Source: Candidatus Krumholzibacteriia bacterium (lineage in GTDB: Bacteria; Krumholzibacteriota; Krumholzibacteria; WVZY01; JAKEHA01). Taken from it: 13,190 bases of DNA. The translations under genes and the position numbers were made by a program. Below are positions 1-6,492 of the stretch, piece by piece. How positions within the stretch are numbered: the first letter of the stretch is position 1; each line of letters starts with the position of its first letter. The DNA is taken from contig JAOTVO010000042.1 of the NCBI GenBank assembly GCA_029863355.1, forward strand, positions 1 through 13,190, read 5' to 3'. The notes under the pieces are model-generated. The model was given only the letters and a program-made list of their open reading frames with translations. It was not told the DNA's origin and did not search any database.

Positions 1-1
1 C

Positions 2-274
2 AGCCTGGTGCGCAAGGGCTACTGCCGCCGCGAGCGCGATCCAGAGGACGGTCGTGCCGTCCGCCTCGCCGTCACGCCGGAGGGCCGCGCGTTGCACGGG
101 GCGATCGAGCGCGACCTGATCGAGGAAGAGGAACGCCTGATCGCGGATATCGATCCGGACGTGCGCCAGGCCACCACGCGGCTCGTGGCGAGGCTGGCGC
201 GCGCCGCGCGCGAGCGCTTCTCGAGGGTCGGCGGGGGACCGGGCGCCCGCCCGGCCAACGGACCCCGGCGGTAG
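2..274 (+). CDS. MarR-family transcriptional regulator, 3' end only
   Basis: The gene enters from the left edge, and the first whole codon in frame is at base 2. About 90 C-terminal residues are visible. They begin at the end of the recognition region (LVRKGYCRRERD) and run through the winged-hairpin signature (DPEDGRAVRLAVTPEGRAL). A charged, probably helical dimerisation segment follows, with a short basic Arg/Gly/Pro tail. This matches the wing and last helices of MarR-type winged-helix dimers, which usually repress nearby genes and respond to small ligands or oxidants. The helix-turn-helix and any ligand residues lie outside the window. The next gene, an arsenic methyltransferase, is only 49 bp away on the same strand. 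Local co-transcription or control is therefore plausible, although arsenic genes are more usually run by ArsR proteins. The family call is good; ligand and targets are unknown. Confidence 0.8.
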   Translation, partial: SLVRKGYCRRERDPEDGRAVRLAVTPEGRALHGAIERDLIEEEERLIADIDPDVRQATTRLVARLARAARERFSRVGGGPGARPANGPRR

Positions 275-293
275 AAGTCGATCGCATATTAAT

Positions 294-306
294 TTGGTGC
301 TACCAA
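294..306. promoter_or_regulatory. Perfect inverted repeat, candidate operator upstream of arsM
   Basis: TTGGT-GCT-ACCAA has 5-bp perfect arms and a 3-bp centre. It lies in the only AT-rich stretch between the MarR-like gene and the methyltransferase gene. A -10-like CATATT (285-290) is just upstream and the ribosome-binding site (313-317) just downstream, so a bound protein here would block initiation. The shape resembles the TGGT-N3-ACCA operators of FadR-subfamily GntR regulators such as PdhR. It could equally be the site of the adjacent MarR-type protein. The cognate regulator is inferred only. Confidence 0.4.
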
Positions 307-312
307 CTATTT

Positions 313-317
313 GGAGG
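313..317 (+). promoter_or_regulatory. Shine-Dalgarno that fixes the arsM start at 324
   Basis: GGAGG sits six bases before the ATG at 324. The reading frame is also open from a TTG at 294, but that codon has no Shine-Dalgarno and would add ten residues that do not resemble the ArsN2 N-terminus. The ATG at 324 is therefore preferred. Confidence 0.75.
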
Positions 318-323
318 TTCGAT

Positions 324-1586
324 ATGACCGCACGAAGCATGGAAACGAGGGCCGTTCTGCGCGCCGCCGCCGGCGGTGACGCCGGGGCCGTGGAGCGCCT
401 GCTGGGCCGGGTCGGGCTGCCGGCGCTCGGGCTGCGCGACCAGTTCACGAACGGCTACACGGTCGCCGAAGCGGCCGGCGACATCGTCGGAGCCGGAGGC
501 GTGGAGATCCACGGCGAGGACGGGCTCCTCCGCTCGGTCGTCGTCGACGAGGGTCACCGGGGCACGGGCCTGGGACGCGCGATCGTCGAGGACCGCCTGG
601 CGTGGGCGCGGGCGCGGGGACTCCGCGCGCTCTACCTCCTCACGGAGACGGCGCCGAGTTTCTTCGAGCGGCACGGCTTCGAGCGCATTGCGCGCGCGGA
701 TCTGCCCGCGCCCGTGGCCGCCTCGCGCGAGGCAGCCGAGGCGTGCCCGGAAAGCGCCGTCGCGATGCGGCGCGCGATCGCGCCCTTCGACGCGCGGCAC
801 ACCGAAGCCGTGCGCGATCACTACGCGCGGGCCGCCCGGAAGAGCGACCGCGAGTGTGGATGTGGATGCGGCGAGGCGAATCCCGTGACCGACGACCTCT
901 ACGGCAAGGGCGAAGTCGCCGACCTGCCCCCGTCCGCGCTCTCCGCCTCGCTGGGCTGCGGCAACCCCACGGCCCTCGCCGAGCTGCATCCGGGCGAGGT
1001 CGTCCTCGACCTCGGCTCCGGTGGCGGGCTCGACGTGCTCCTGAGCGCGCGCCGCGTGGGCCCCACGGGCAAGGCCTACGGGCTCGACATGACCGACGAG
1101 ATGCTCGCGCTGGCGTGCGAGAACCAGCGCCGCGCGGGCGTGGCCAACGTGGAGTTTCTCAAGGGCCACATCGAGGAGATTCCCCTGCCCGAAAGCGCCG
1201 TCGACGTGGTGATCTCCAACTGCGTGATCAACCTCTCGTCGAACAAGCCGCGCGTGCTGAGCGAGGCGTACCGCGTGCTGCGCCCGCACGGTCGCCTGGC
1301 CGTCTCCGACATCGTGGCGCGCGGGCCCGTGCCAGAAGCGGTGGCGCGCAACGCCGCCATGGTGCTCGGCTGTATCGGGGGGGCGCTGACCGAAGACGCG
1401 TATAGAGCGCACCTGGCGGAGGCGGGCTTCGTGGACATCGAGGTCGAGCCGACGCGTATCTACCACGCTGCCGACCTGCGCGTGCTGGCCGGCGGCGATC
1501 CCGAACTCGCGCGCGCCGTCGAGGCCGCGGACGGCCGCTTCATGAGCGCCTTCGTGCGCGCGCGCAAACCGGAGCGCGCGGCCTAG
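324..1586 (+). CDS. arsM: ArsN2-type acetyltransferase fused to ArsM arsenite methyltransferase
   Basis: This 420-residue protein has two domains. Residues about 10-150 match ArsN2-type GNAT acetyltransferases: GLLRSVVV, the acetyl-CoA loop [11 protein letters not shown] (about 77-87), [16 protein letters not shown] and a closing CPESAVAM. Residues about 165-420 match the short bacterial ArsM class, which methylates As(III) with S-adenosylmethionine. Visible there are SLGCGNP (Cys212), SAM motif [13 protein letters not shown] (227-238), GLDMT (253-257), SNCVINLS with Cys300, and LGCIGG with Cys350. Cys300 and Cys350 correspond to the arsenite-binding cysteines of ArsM. A Cys-Gly-Cys-Gly-Cys-Gly run (178-183) lies at the domain junction. 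The methyltransferase alone is normally about 270 residues, so the extra length is the fused GNAT. The substrate of ArsN2 proteins is not firmly known. Methylation of arsenite is a confident family call; coupling of the two activities is inference. The stop shares bases with the convergent peptidase gene. Confidence 0.88.
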   Translation: MTARSMETRAVLRAAAGGDAGAVERLLGRVGLPALGLRDQFTNGYTVAEAAGDIVGAGGVEIHGEDGLLRSVVVDEGHRGTGLGRAIVEDRLAWARARGLRALYLLTETAPSFFERHGFERIARADLPAPVAASREAAEACPESAVAMRRAIAPFDARHTEAVRDHYARAARKSDRECGCGCGEANPVTDDLYGKGEVADLPPSALSASLGCGNPTALAELHPGEVVLDLGSGGGLDVLLSARRVGPTGKAYGLDMTDEMLALACENQRRAGVANVEFLKGHIEEIPLPESAVDVVISNCVINLSSNKPRVLSEAYRVLRPHGRLAVSDIVARGPVPEAVARNAAMVLGCIGGALTEDAYRAHLAEAGFVDIEVEPTRIYHAADLRVLAGGDPELARAVEAADGRFMSAFVRARKPERAA

Positions 1587-4207
1587 GGGCGCTCGACCCC
1601 GCCCGCACGGCGGAGCGCCTCGACCTCGTCGCCGAGCTCGTCGACGCGGTCCTCGAGCCGGCGGATGCGCGCCTTGGCCGCCTCGACGTCGGTCTTCTCC
1701 GAGCCGAGCGATTCGAGGCGATCGGCGGCGCGCCGCGCGGCTCCGCGCACCTGCTCCAGCGGGTCACTGCTCGCCGCACGGCGCAGCGGTGCCACCCCTG
1801 CCTTTTCGCCCAGCGACTCGAGCGCTCCCACGGCGGCCAGGCGCGTCTTGACGTGCCAGTCATCCAGCTGGGCTGCGAGAAAGTCGGCGGCGCGCTCGCG
1901 CTCGCCCTCGCTCCGGAGCTGCTTGGCCAGGCGGGCGTACGCGGCCATGGCCGCGTGCCGCTGCGTGCGCGCGTTTCCCGATCGGCAGTAGCGCTGGATG
2001 AGCGATAGCGCGCGCGTCTCGCCGAGTTCGGCCAGACCGGCCATGCCGGCGTTGCGCACGACGTTGCCATGCGATTCCAGTCCCATCGCGTCCTCGCACG
2101 CCTTCGCCGCCCCGTCCGCTCGCATCGACACCAGACTGGCCACGGCCGCCTCCTGTACGCCGTAGGCGGGGTCGCGGCGCAGCGCCTCTCGCAACCCCTC
2201 CGCGGCCGCCTCGTCCTCGTTGAAATCACCCAGCGCCTTCGCGCACGCGAGCCGTACGCGGGCGTCTTCCACCACCATCCCGGCTAGCAGCGCGTCTCGG
2301 GCGGCGGGGCCCCCGGCGCGGGCGAGGGCGAGTGCCGCTTCACGGCGCAGCCCCCAGTGGCCGCCGGCGAGCAGGGTGGTGCGCAACGCCGGCACCGCGC
2401 GCGCATCCGCGCCTTTCCCGCCCAGGGCCTCGGCGGCGCGCACGCGCGCGATGTAGTCGCCGTGCTCCAGCTGGTAGAGCAGGTCGGCGACCGGCTTGGG
2501 GAAGTCGAGCGACTTGAGGTTCCAGTCGCCCTTGTCGAAGATCACCATGCGCGGCCGCGAGGGCGCGGCGAAGTAGAAGTCCTGCGCCTCTCGGTCGCAG
2601 ACGATCCGGTGCACATCCACGCGCTCGTCGCATGTCACCTCGACGTCGAGAGGCACGCGAAAGACGGGCACCAGGCCGCCGGTTTCCTGCGTCTGCCGCA
2701 CCGACAGGCGCATCATGCCCGCCCCCTGGTCCCACGACGACGACACCGCGAACTCCGGGTGACCGGCCAGATAGATCCATTGCTCGAAGAGCCAGTCGAG
2801 GTTCTCGCCGGTCACGTCTCTGACGGCCCGCGCCAGGTCGGCCGTTTCGGCGGTGTCGTGCATGCGCGCGCGGCCGTAGTGACGGATCACCTCGTGGTAG
2901 AGCTCGTCGCCGAGGAGGAAGCGCAGCGTGTGCAGGAAGCTCGCCCCCTTTATGTAGATGTTGGCGTTGTTGCGCGCATCCTTGCGGTTGAAGAAGTCGA
3001 CGGCCACGGGCCTCGCCTCCTTCTCGTCGTTGGCGACGACGGCGTCGTGCCGGGCGCGCATCTCGTAGCGGAAGGCGTCGTCGCCCTCGCTGTACTCGCG
3101 GTAGAGGCTCTGGTAGTAGGTGGCGAAGCCCTCGTTGAGCCACATGTGGCTCCACTCGCGGCAGGTCACCATGTCGCCCCACCACTGGTGCGCGAGCTCG
3201 TGGGCGACGAGGCCGTGCTCGTTGCGGGTGAGCTCGGCGCGCTCGTCATAGAGCGTGCGCGTGTTCATTACGGTGGCGGAGCTGTTCTCCATCCCCCCGT
3301 AGATGAAGTTCTGCACCACCACCTGCGCGTATTTGCCGAAGGGATAGTCGATGCCGATGGTCCGGTTGAAGAACGCCATCATGTCGCGCGTAGGGCCGTA
3401 GGCCCGGCGCACCGTCTCGGGATCGGTGCCCGGAGGCACCACGTACAGCAGCGGCACCCCGCCGGCATCCTCCTCCAGCACGTCGTAGGCGCCGGCGGCG
3501 ACCATGATGAGGTAGCTCACCTGCGGCTGGTCCAGACGCCAGTGGAAACGCGTCCAGTCGCCCTCGTCGGTGCGCGAGACGAGCACCCCGTTGGAGAGGA
3601 CGTAGTTGCCCCTCTTCACTCGGAAGATGCCTTCGAAGGTCGCCTTGTCGTCGGGATAGTCGTGGCAGGGAATCCAGTGGCGGTTGTTCTCGCCCTCCCC
3701 CTGCGACCACACCTCCAGGCGCTGGCTCGGCAGCCCCTTTTCCAACGGAATGAAGTAGAGACCCTGGCGCGGCGCGCCCCGGTAGCTCACGGTCACCTCG
3801 AACTCGGAGCCCCGCGCGAGGGGTGACGGCGCGCGCAGGACCAGCTCGTCGTCGGCCTCCGCGACGGGGGCGGACCCGATCCACGACGTCGAGCGCCCCC
3901 CGGGGACGGGGTAGTCGAACTCGACCGCGGCGCCGTCGACGGCGCAGGATTCCACCGTGAGCCCCACGCAGTTCAGGCGGATCTCGTCCAGGGTGCGCAG
4001 GGCGCGCATCCGGTGGGTGACCGCCCCGGCGATGGTCCGCCCTTCGAGGTCGAGGTCGAGCTCCAGGCGCGTGTGGAGCGTCTTGAACGGCCTGCTCGGC
4101 GCGACGTAGCGCAGCGGGTCGGGCTCGAGGCCGCCCTCCCCGGCGCGGACGGGAACGCCACCGCCCAGGGCGGCGATCAAGGCGAGCAGAATGGCGAGTC
4201 GCTTCAC
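1583..4207 (-). CDS. Exported M1-family zinc aminopeptidase with C-terminal HEAT repeats
   Basis: The product has 874 residues. An N-terminal signal peptide (MKR, hydrophobic 4-17, likely cleavage after RAG near 22) sends it to the periplasm or outside. An M1 N-terminal beta domain comes first, then the catalytic core. The core shows GGMEN (304-308), which binds the substrate amino terminus, and the zinc site HELAH (336-340) with second glutamate Glu359 in NEGFATYY, giving the exact HEXXH-X18-E spacing. Tyr418 in YIKG is the likely transition-state tyrosine. Family knowledge predicts removal of N-terminal residues from peptides. From about 580 to 835 there are helical HEAT-like repeats with recurring RxxAAxALG patterns, followed by a charged coiled coil (about 838-866) instead of an ERAP-type C-terminal domain. 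The start is GTG, preceded by an AGGAGGAG Shine-Dalgarno. It is transcribed alone, divergent from a small membrane-protein gene. Substrate preference cannot be read. Confidence 0.93.
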   Translation of the reverse strand: MKRLAILLALIAALGGGVPVRAGEGGLEPDPLRYVAPSRPFKTLHTRLELDLDLEGRTIAGAVTHRMRALRTLDEIRLNCVGLTVESCAVDGAAVEFDYPVPGGRSTSWIGSAPVAEADDELVLRAPSPLARGSEFEVTVSYRGAPRQGLYFIPLEKGLPSQRLEVWSQGEGENNRHWIPCHDYPDDKATFEGIFRVKRGNYVLSNGVLVSRTDEGDWTRFHWRLDQPQVSYLIMVAAGAYDVLEEDAGGVPLLYVVPPGTDPETVRRAYGPTRDMMAFFNRTIGIDYPFGKYAQVVVQNFIYGGMENSSATVMNTRTLYDERAELTRNEHGLVAHELAHQWWGDMVTCREWSHMWLNEGFATYYQSLYREYSEGDDAFRYEMRARHDAVVANDEKEARPVAVDFFNRKDARNNANIYIKGASFLHTLRFLLGDELYHEVIRHYGRARMHDTAETADLARAVRDVTGENLDWLFEQWIYLAGHPEFAVSSSWDQGAGMMRLSVRQTQETGGLVPVFRVPLDVEVTCDERVDVHRIVCDREAQDFYFAAPSRPRMVIFDKGDWNLKSLDFPKPVADLLYQLEHGDYIARVRAAEALGGKGADARAVPALRTTLLAGGHWGLRREAALALARAGGPAARDALLAGMVVEDARVRLACAKALGDFNEDEAAAEGLREALRRDPAYGVQEAAVASLVSMRADGAAKACEDAMGLESHGNVVRNAGMAGLAELGETRALSLIQRYCRSGNARTQRHAAMAAYARLAKQLRSEGERERAADFLAAQLDDWHVKTRLAAVGALESLGEKAGVAPLRRAASSDPLEQVRGAARRAADRLESLGSEKTDVEAAKARIRRLEDRVDELGDEVEALRRAGGVERP

Positions 4208-4232
4208 GGCTCCTCCTCTTCGTGGGGCGGCC

Positions 4233-4261
4233 TTGCGGGCACGCGGGCGATCGAATATGCT
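4233..4261 (+). promoter_or_regulatory. Candidate sigma-70 promoter for the small membrane protein
   Basis: TTGCGG (4233-4238) is followed by exactly 17 bases and TATGCT (4256-4261). A transcript would start near 4268, giving a leader of about 60 bases before the ATG at 4328. It lies in the 120-bp gap between divergent genes. The promoter of the M1 peptidase must be in the same gap but could not be picked out. Confidence 0.5.
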
Positions 4262-4327
4262 CGACCGTGCCGTGTAACCACCCCGGTTTACCGTCGTAGT
4301 ATCTGTAAGCGCACGGAGGGGGTTCGC

Positions 4328-4600
4328 ATGTTCGAACTGTTCGCGTTACTCGGGGTCGGTTTCCTGGCCCTGCTCCTCTTGGGCGGCGTGCTGCACCTGC
4401 TCGTCTCGCTGCTGCTCCTGCCCTTCAAGCTGGCGCTGGGACTGGCCAAGGGGCTGATCGGCCTGCTGGTCGTGATGCCGCTCCTCCTGGTCCTCGGCCT
4501 GGTCCTCGGCGGCGTGTTTCCGGTCGTGCTGGGCGTGGTGCTCTTGCCGGTGTTTCTGTGTGTGGCGGCCGTGGCCGGGCTCTGCCGGCTGATTTTCTAG
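4328..4600 (+). CDS. Small multi-pass membrane protein of unknown function
   Basis: I do not recognise this 90-residue protein. It is almost wholly hydrophobic: a first membrane segment at about 4-33, a short interrupted stretch with the few charged residues (PFKLALGLAKG, about 32-42), then two further segments at about 43-64 and 66-85, ending in CRLIF. Two or three transmembrane helices are likely, with lysines between the first two. The start is the ATG at 4328 with a strong GGAGGGGG (4315-4322) five bases upstream. The same frame stays open back to about 4013, but that part is antisense to the peptidase and has no ribosome-binding site. Small proteins with repeated Leu/Val and a PFKL motif recur as hypotheticals in GC-rich Gram-negative genomes; this is family-level recollection only. 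No function is proposed. Confidence 0.75.
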   Translation: MFELFALLGVGFLALLLLGGVLHLLVSLLLLPFKLALGLAKGLIGLLVVMPLLLVLGLVLGGVFPVVLGVVLLPVFLCVAAVAGLCRLIF

Positions 4601-4611
4601 CGCCTGCTCTC

Positions 4612-5463
4612 TCACCGCCGCTCCACGTAGCGCCGCAGCGCGTCGCGCCACGGGGGAGTGGCTTCGCGCCCCGCCGCGTAGAGCGCTCGGTTCTCGAGCG
4701 TCGAGTCAGCCGGCCGCCGCGCGGCGGCGCCCCACTCAGCCGCGGGGATCGGCTCCACCTCGACCGCCTTGCCCGCCACCCGGAAGATCTCGCGCGCAAA
4801 CTCGTCCCACGCGCAGCCGCCTTCGTTGACGACGTGATACGTGCCCGGTGGAAGGGGGTCTTCTATCAGGCCGCGCACGACGGCGGCGAGATCCTCGGCG
4901 AAGGTGGGCGAGAGCCTCTCGTCGCACACCACGCGCACCCGGTCGCGCGCGAGCGCCAAGGCGAGCATCGTCTCGACGAAGTTGGCCCCTTTGCCCCGGC
5001 ACGGATGCAGGCCGTAGAGGCCGCTGGTGCGCACGATGGCGTGCGCGGCGCACTGCGCGCGCACGAGGTGCTCCCCGGCGAGCTTGCTGGCCCCGTAGAC
5101 GTTGAGCGGACCCGGCGCGTCGCCCTCGACGTAGGGCGCCCCCTTGGCTCCGTCGAACACGTAGTCGGTGCTCACGTGCACCAGCCTGGCCCCGGCGGCC
5201 GCGCAGGCGCGCGCGACGTTGCCCGCGCCCGCGGCGTTCACCGCAAAGGCGGCGCGCGCCTCGTCCTCGCAGCGGTCCACGTGCGTCATGGCCGCCGCGT
5301 TGACCACCCACTGCGGGCGCGCCTCGTCGACGACCGCGGTCACCGCGGCGGCGTCGGTCACGTCGGCGCGCGCGTGCGTTGCCGCGATCACCTCGTGCCC
5401 GGCCAGGGCGGCGGCCAGGTCGCGTCCCAGTTGTCCCTCGATCCCGAAGATTGCGATCTTCAC
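4612..5463 (-). CDS. rmlD: dTDP-4-dehydrorhamnose reductase (RmlD)
   Basis: RmlD makes dTDP-L-rhamnose by NAD(P)H reduction of dTDP-4-dehydro-L-rhamnose, the last step of the cytoplasmic Rml pathway. With the GTG start at 5463 the protein has 283 residues, the usual RmlD length, and begins VKIAIFGIEGQLG at once. Visible features are the Rossmann glycine motif GIEGQLG (7-13), AAMTHVDRCE (57-66), STDYVFDG (98-105) with the catalytic Ser/Thr, the extended-SDR YGASK (123-127), and a substrate-binding C-terminal RRPADSTLEN (249-258). A GTG at 5475 is also in frame and overlaps the upstream stop as GTGA, but it adds four residues and lacks a Shine-Dalgarno. The gene follows the GT2 glycosyltransferase and is probably coupled to it. 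The rmlA, rmlB and rmlC partners are not in the window, so another sugar 4-reductase role is possible but less likely. Confidence 0.87.
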   Translation of the reverse strand: MKIAIFGIEGQLGRDLAAALAGHEVIAATHARADVTDAAAVTAVVDEARPQWVVNAAAMTHVDRCEDEARAAFAVNAAGAGNVARACAAAGARLVHVSTDYVFDGAKGAPYVEGDAPGPLNVYGASKLAGEHLVRAQCAAHAIVRTSGLYGLHPCRGKGANFVETMLALALARDRVRVVCDERLSPTFAEDLAAVVRGLIEDPLPPGTYHVVNEGGCAWDEFAREIFRVAGKAVEVEPIPAAEWGAAARRPADSTLENRALYAAGREATPPWRDALRRYVERR

Positions 5464-5465
5464 GG

Positions 5466-5473
5466 TCCCCCTC
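5466..5473 (-). promoter_or_regulatory. Shine-Dalgarno of rmlD overlapping the upstream stop codon
   Basis: Read on the minus strand, GAGGGGGA covers the last bases of the glycosyltransferase stop codon (TGA, 5474-5472) and lies just before the GTG at 5463. The overlap of stop codon and ribosome-binding site points to translational coupling and decides between the two candidate GTG starts. Confidence 0.6.
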
Positions 5474-6347
5474 ACTCGTTGGTGGCGTCCCGGATACGCC
5501 CCGTAGCAACCATGGCGGCGACGCGCAGCCCGTCCGCGACGAAGAACAGCGGAATCGTCAACCAGTGGTAGGGGCGCGCGTAGCGCCAGAAAAAGCGCGC
5601 GCCGCTGCGCAGCCTACGCGCGATCTTGCGACGGCCCAGCTGCCCGCCCGTGCTCGCCGAGATCTTGTGCCACACCTTGGCCGTGGGCACGTAGAGCAGG
5701 CCGTAGCCGGCGCGGCGTGCGCGCATGCACAGATCCGTGTCCTCGAAGTAGGCCGCGTACGACGGGTCCAGCAGCCCGATCTCCTCGTACACCTCGCGGC
5801 GTGCCATGAGGGCGCAGCCCGTCACGTAGTCGACCTCGCGGGGCGCGTCGTACTGGCCGCGGTCGGTTTCCCGAATGCCGACGTGGCGCGCCAGACCGCG
5901 GGCCATGCGCACCTCGCCGCCGGCGAACCAGATCCGGTCGCGGGGAGTATAATAGTAGATCTTGGGGCCGGTGATCCCGACGCGAGGGTCGCGCTCCAGG
6001 GGACGAAGCAGCTCGTCGATGAAGTCGGGGTCGACGGCGGTGTCGTTGTTGAGGAGCAGCATGAAGCGCGCCCCGCGCCTCAGCGCATAAGCGATGCCGA
6101 CGTTGTTGCCCGCCGAGAAGCCGAGGTTGGCGCCGTTCTCGATGAGCGTCACGCCATCGCCGTGTCGCTCGCGTACTGCCGCCGCCGTGCCGTCGCTCGA
6201 CGCGTTGTCGACAACGACCACCTCGACACCCGCGGCGCGTACCGACCGCAGCGACTCCAGACACTCGAGCGTGAGATCCCTGCCGTTCCAAGTGAGCACG
6301 ATCACGACGACGCGGGGAGGCGGGAGCGGTCGTGGGGTGCTGGTCAT
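5472..6347 (-). CDS. GT2-family glycosyltransferase (rhamnosyltransferase-like)
   Basis: This 291-residue GT-A protein is an inverting family 2 glycosyltransferase of the COG1216 type. It opens with VVVIVLTWNGRDL (13-25), then VVVVDNASSDGT (43-54) for nucleotide binding and ANLGFSAGNNVG (73-84). LLNNDT (98-103) is the metal-binding DXD-equivalent, VTGCALMARRE (175-185) helps form the acceptor site, and FEDTDLCMRARRAGY (201-215) carries the catalytic-base ED motif. A C-terminal hydrophobic stretch (about 262-282) after basic residues suggests membrane association. The ATG at 6347 is used; the frame is open to 6548 but the extra residues are not glycosyltransferase-like. There is no Shine-Dalgarno, and a TATAAT lies so close that the mRNA should be leaderless. 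Pairing with rmlD suggests dTDP-rhamnose as donor, which is inference; the acceptor is unknown. Confidence 0.88.
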   Translation of the reverse strand: MTSTPRPLPPPRVVVIVLTWNGRDLTLECLESLRSVRAAGVEVVVVDNASSDGTAAAVRERHGDGVTLIENGANLGFSAGNNVGIAYALRRGARFMLLLNNDTAVDPDFIDELLRPLERDPRVGITGPKIYYYTPRDRIWFAGGEVRMARGLARHVGIRETDRGQYDAPREVDYVTGCALMARREVYEEIGLLDPSYAAYFEDTDLCMRARRAGYGLLYVPTAKVWHKISASTGGQLGRRKIARRLRSGARFFWRYARPYHWLTIPLFFVADGLRVAAMVATGRIRDATNE

Positions 6348-6353
6348 GCGCGC

Positions 6354-6359
6354 ATTATA
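6354..6359 (-). promoter_or_regulatory. Consensus -10 box (TATAAT) directly upstream of the GT2 gene
   Basis: On the minus strand TATAAT ends seven bases before the A of the ATG at 6347. Transcription would normally begin six to eight bases after the box, that is at or next to the start codon. No convincing -35 hexamer is present at 16-18 bp spacing (GGCGGT at 17). A leaderless transcript is the simplest reading. Confidence 0.5.
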
Positions 6360-6402
6360 AGCGACGCCCCGAGAACACCGCCACCGCAAAGGGATGGGGC
6401 GC

Positions 6403-6431
6403 TTGACGCTGCGCACGCGGGGGCGTAGGCT
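6403..6431 (+). promoter_or_regulatory. Candidate sigma-70 promoter for the AlkP-TPR/gpmI operon
   Basis: TTGACG (6403-6408), a 17-base spacer and TAGGCT (6426-6431) make a good housekeeping promoter. The transcript would start near 6438 and leave a leader of about 55 bases. It is divergent from the GT2 promoter about 45 bp away. The best Shine-Dalgarno-like run, GAGGAG at 6468-6473, is 19 bases from the ATG at 6493, which is unusually far. Confidence 0.6.
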
Positions 6432-6492
6432 CGATCCGTCTCCGCCATCGGCCATCCACCGGACGCAGAGGAGCCGTCCGCAGTCACTCGCG

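Noticed and set aside
239..254. Perfect hairpin CCGGGCG-CC-CGCCCGG near the end of the MarR-like gene
   Set aside because: It has no T-run after it and lies inside coding sequence, so it is not a convincing terminator. Such arms are common by chance in this base composition.
300..1466. 388-residue minus-strand open frame opposite arsM
   Set aside because: Same antisense effect; no family motif, and the plus strand is clearly coding.
2357..3826. 489-residue plus-strand open frame opposite the M1 peptidase
   Set aside because: It is the antisense shadow of a GC-rich gene. The protein is His/Val/Arg/Gly-rich with no domain, while the minus strand has complete catalytic motifs.
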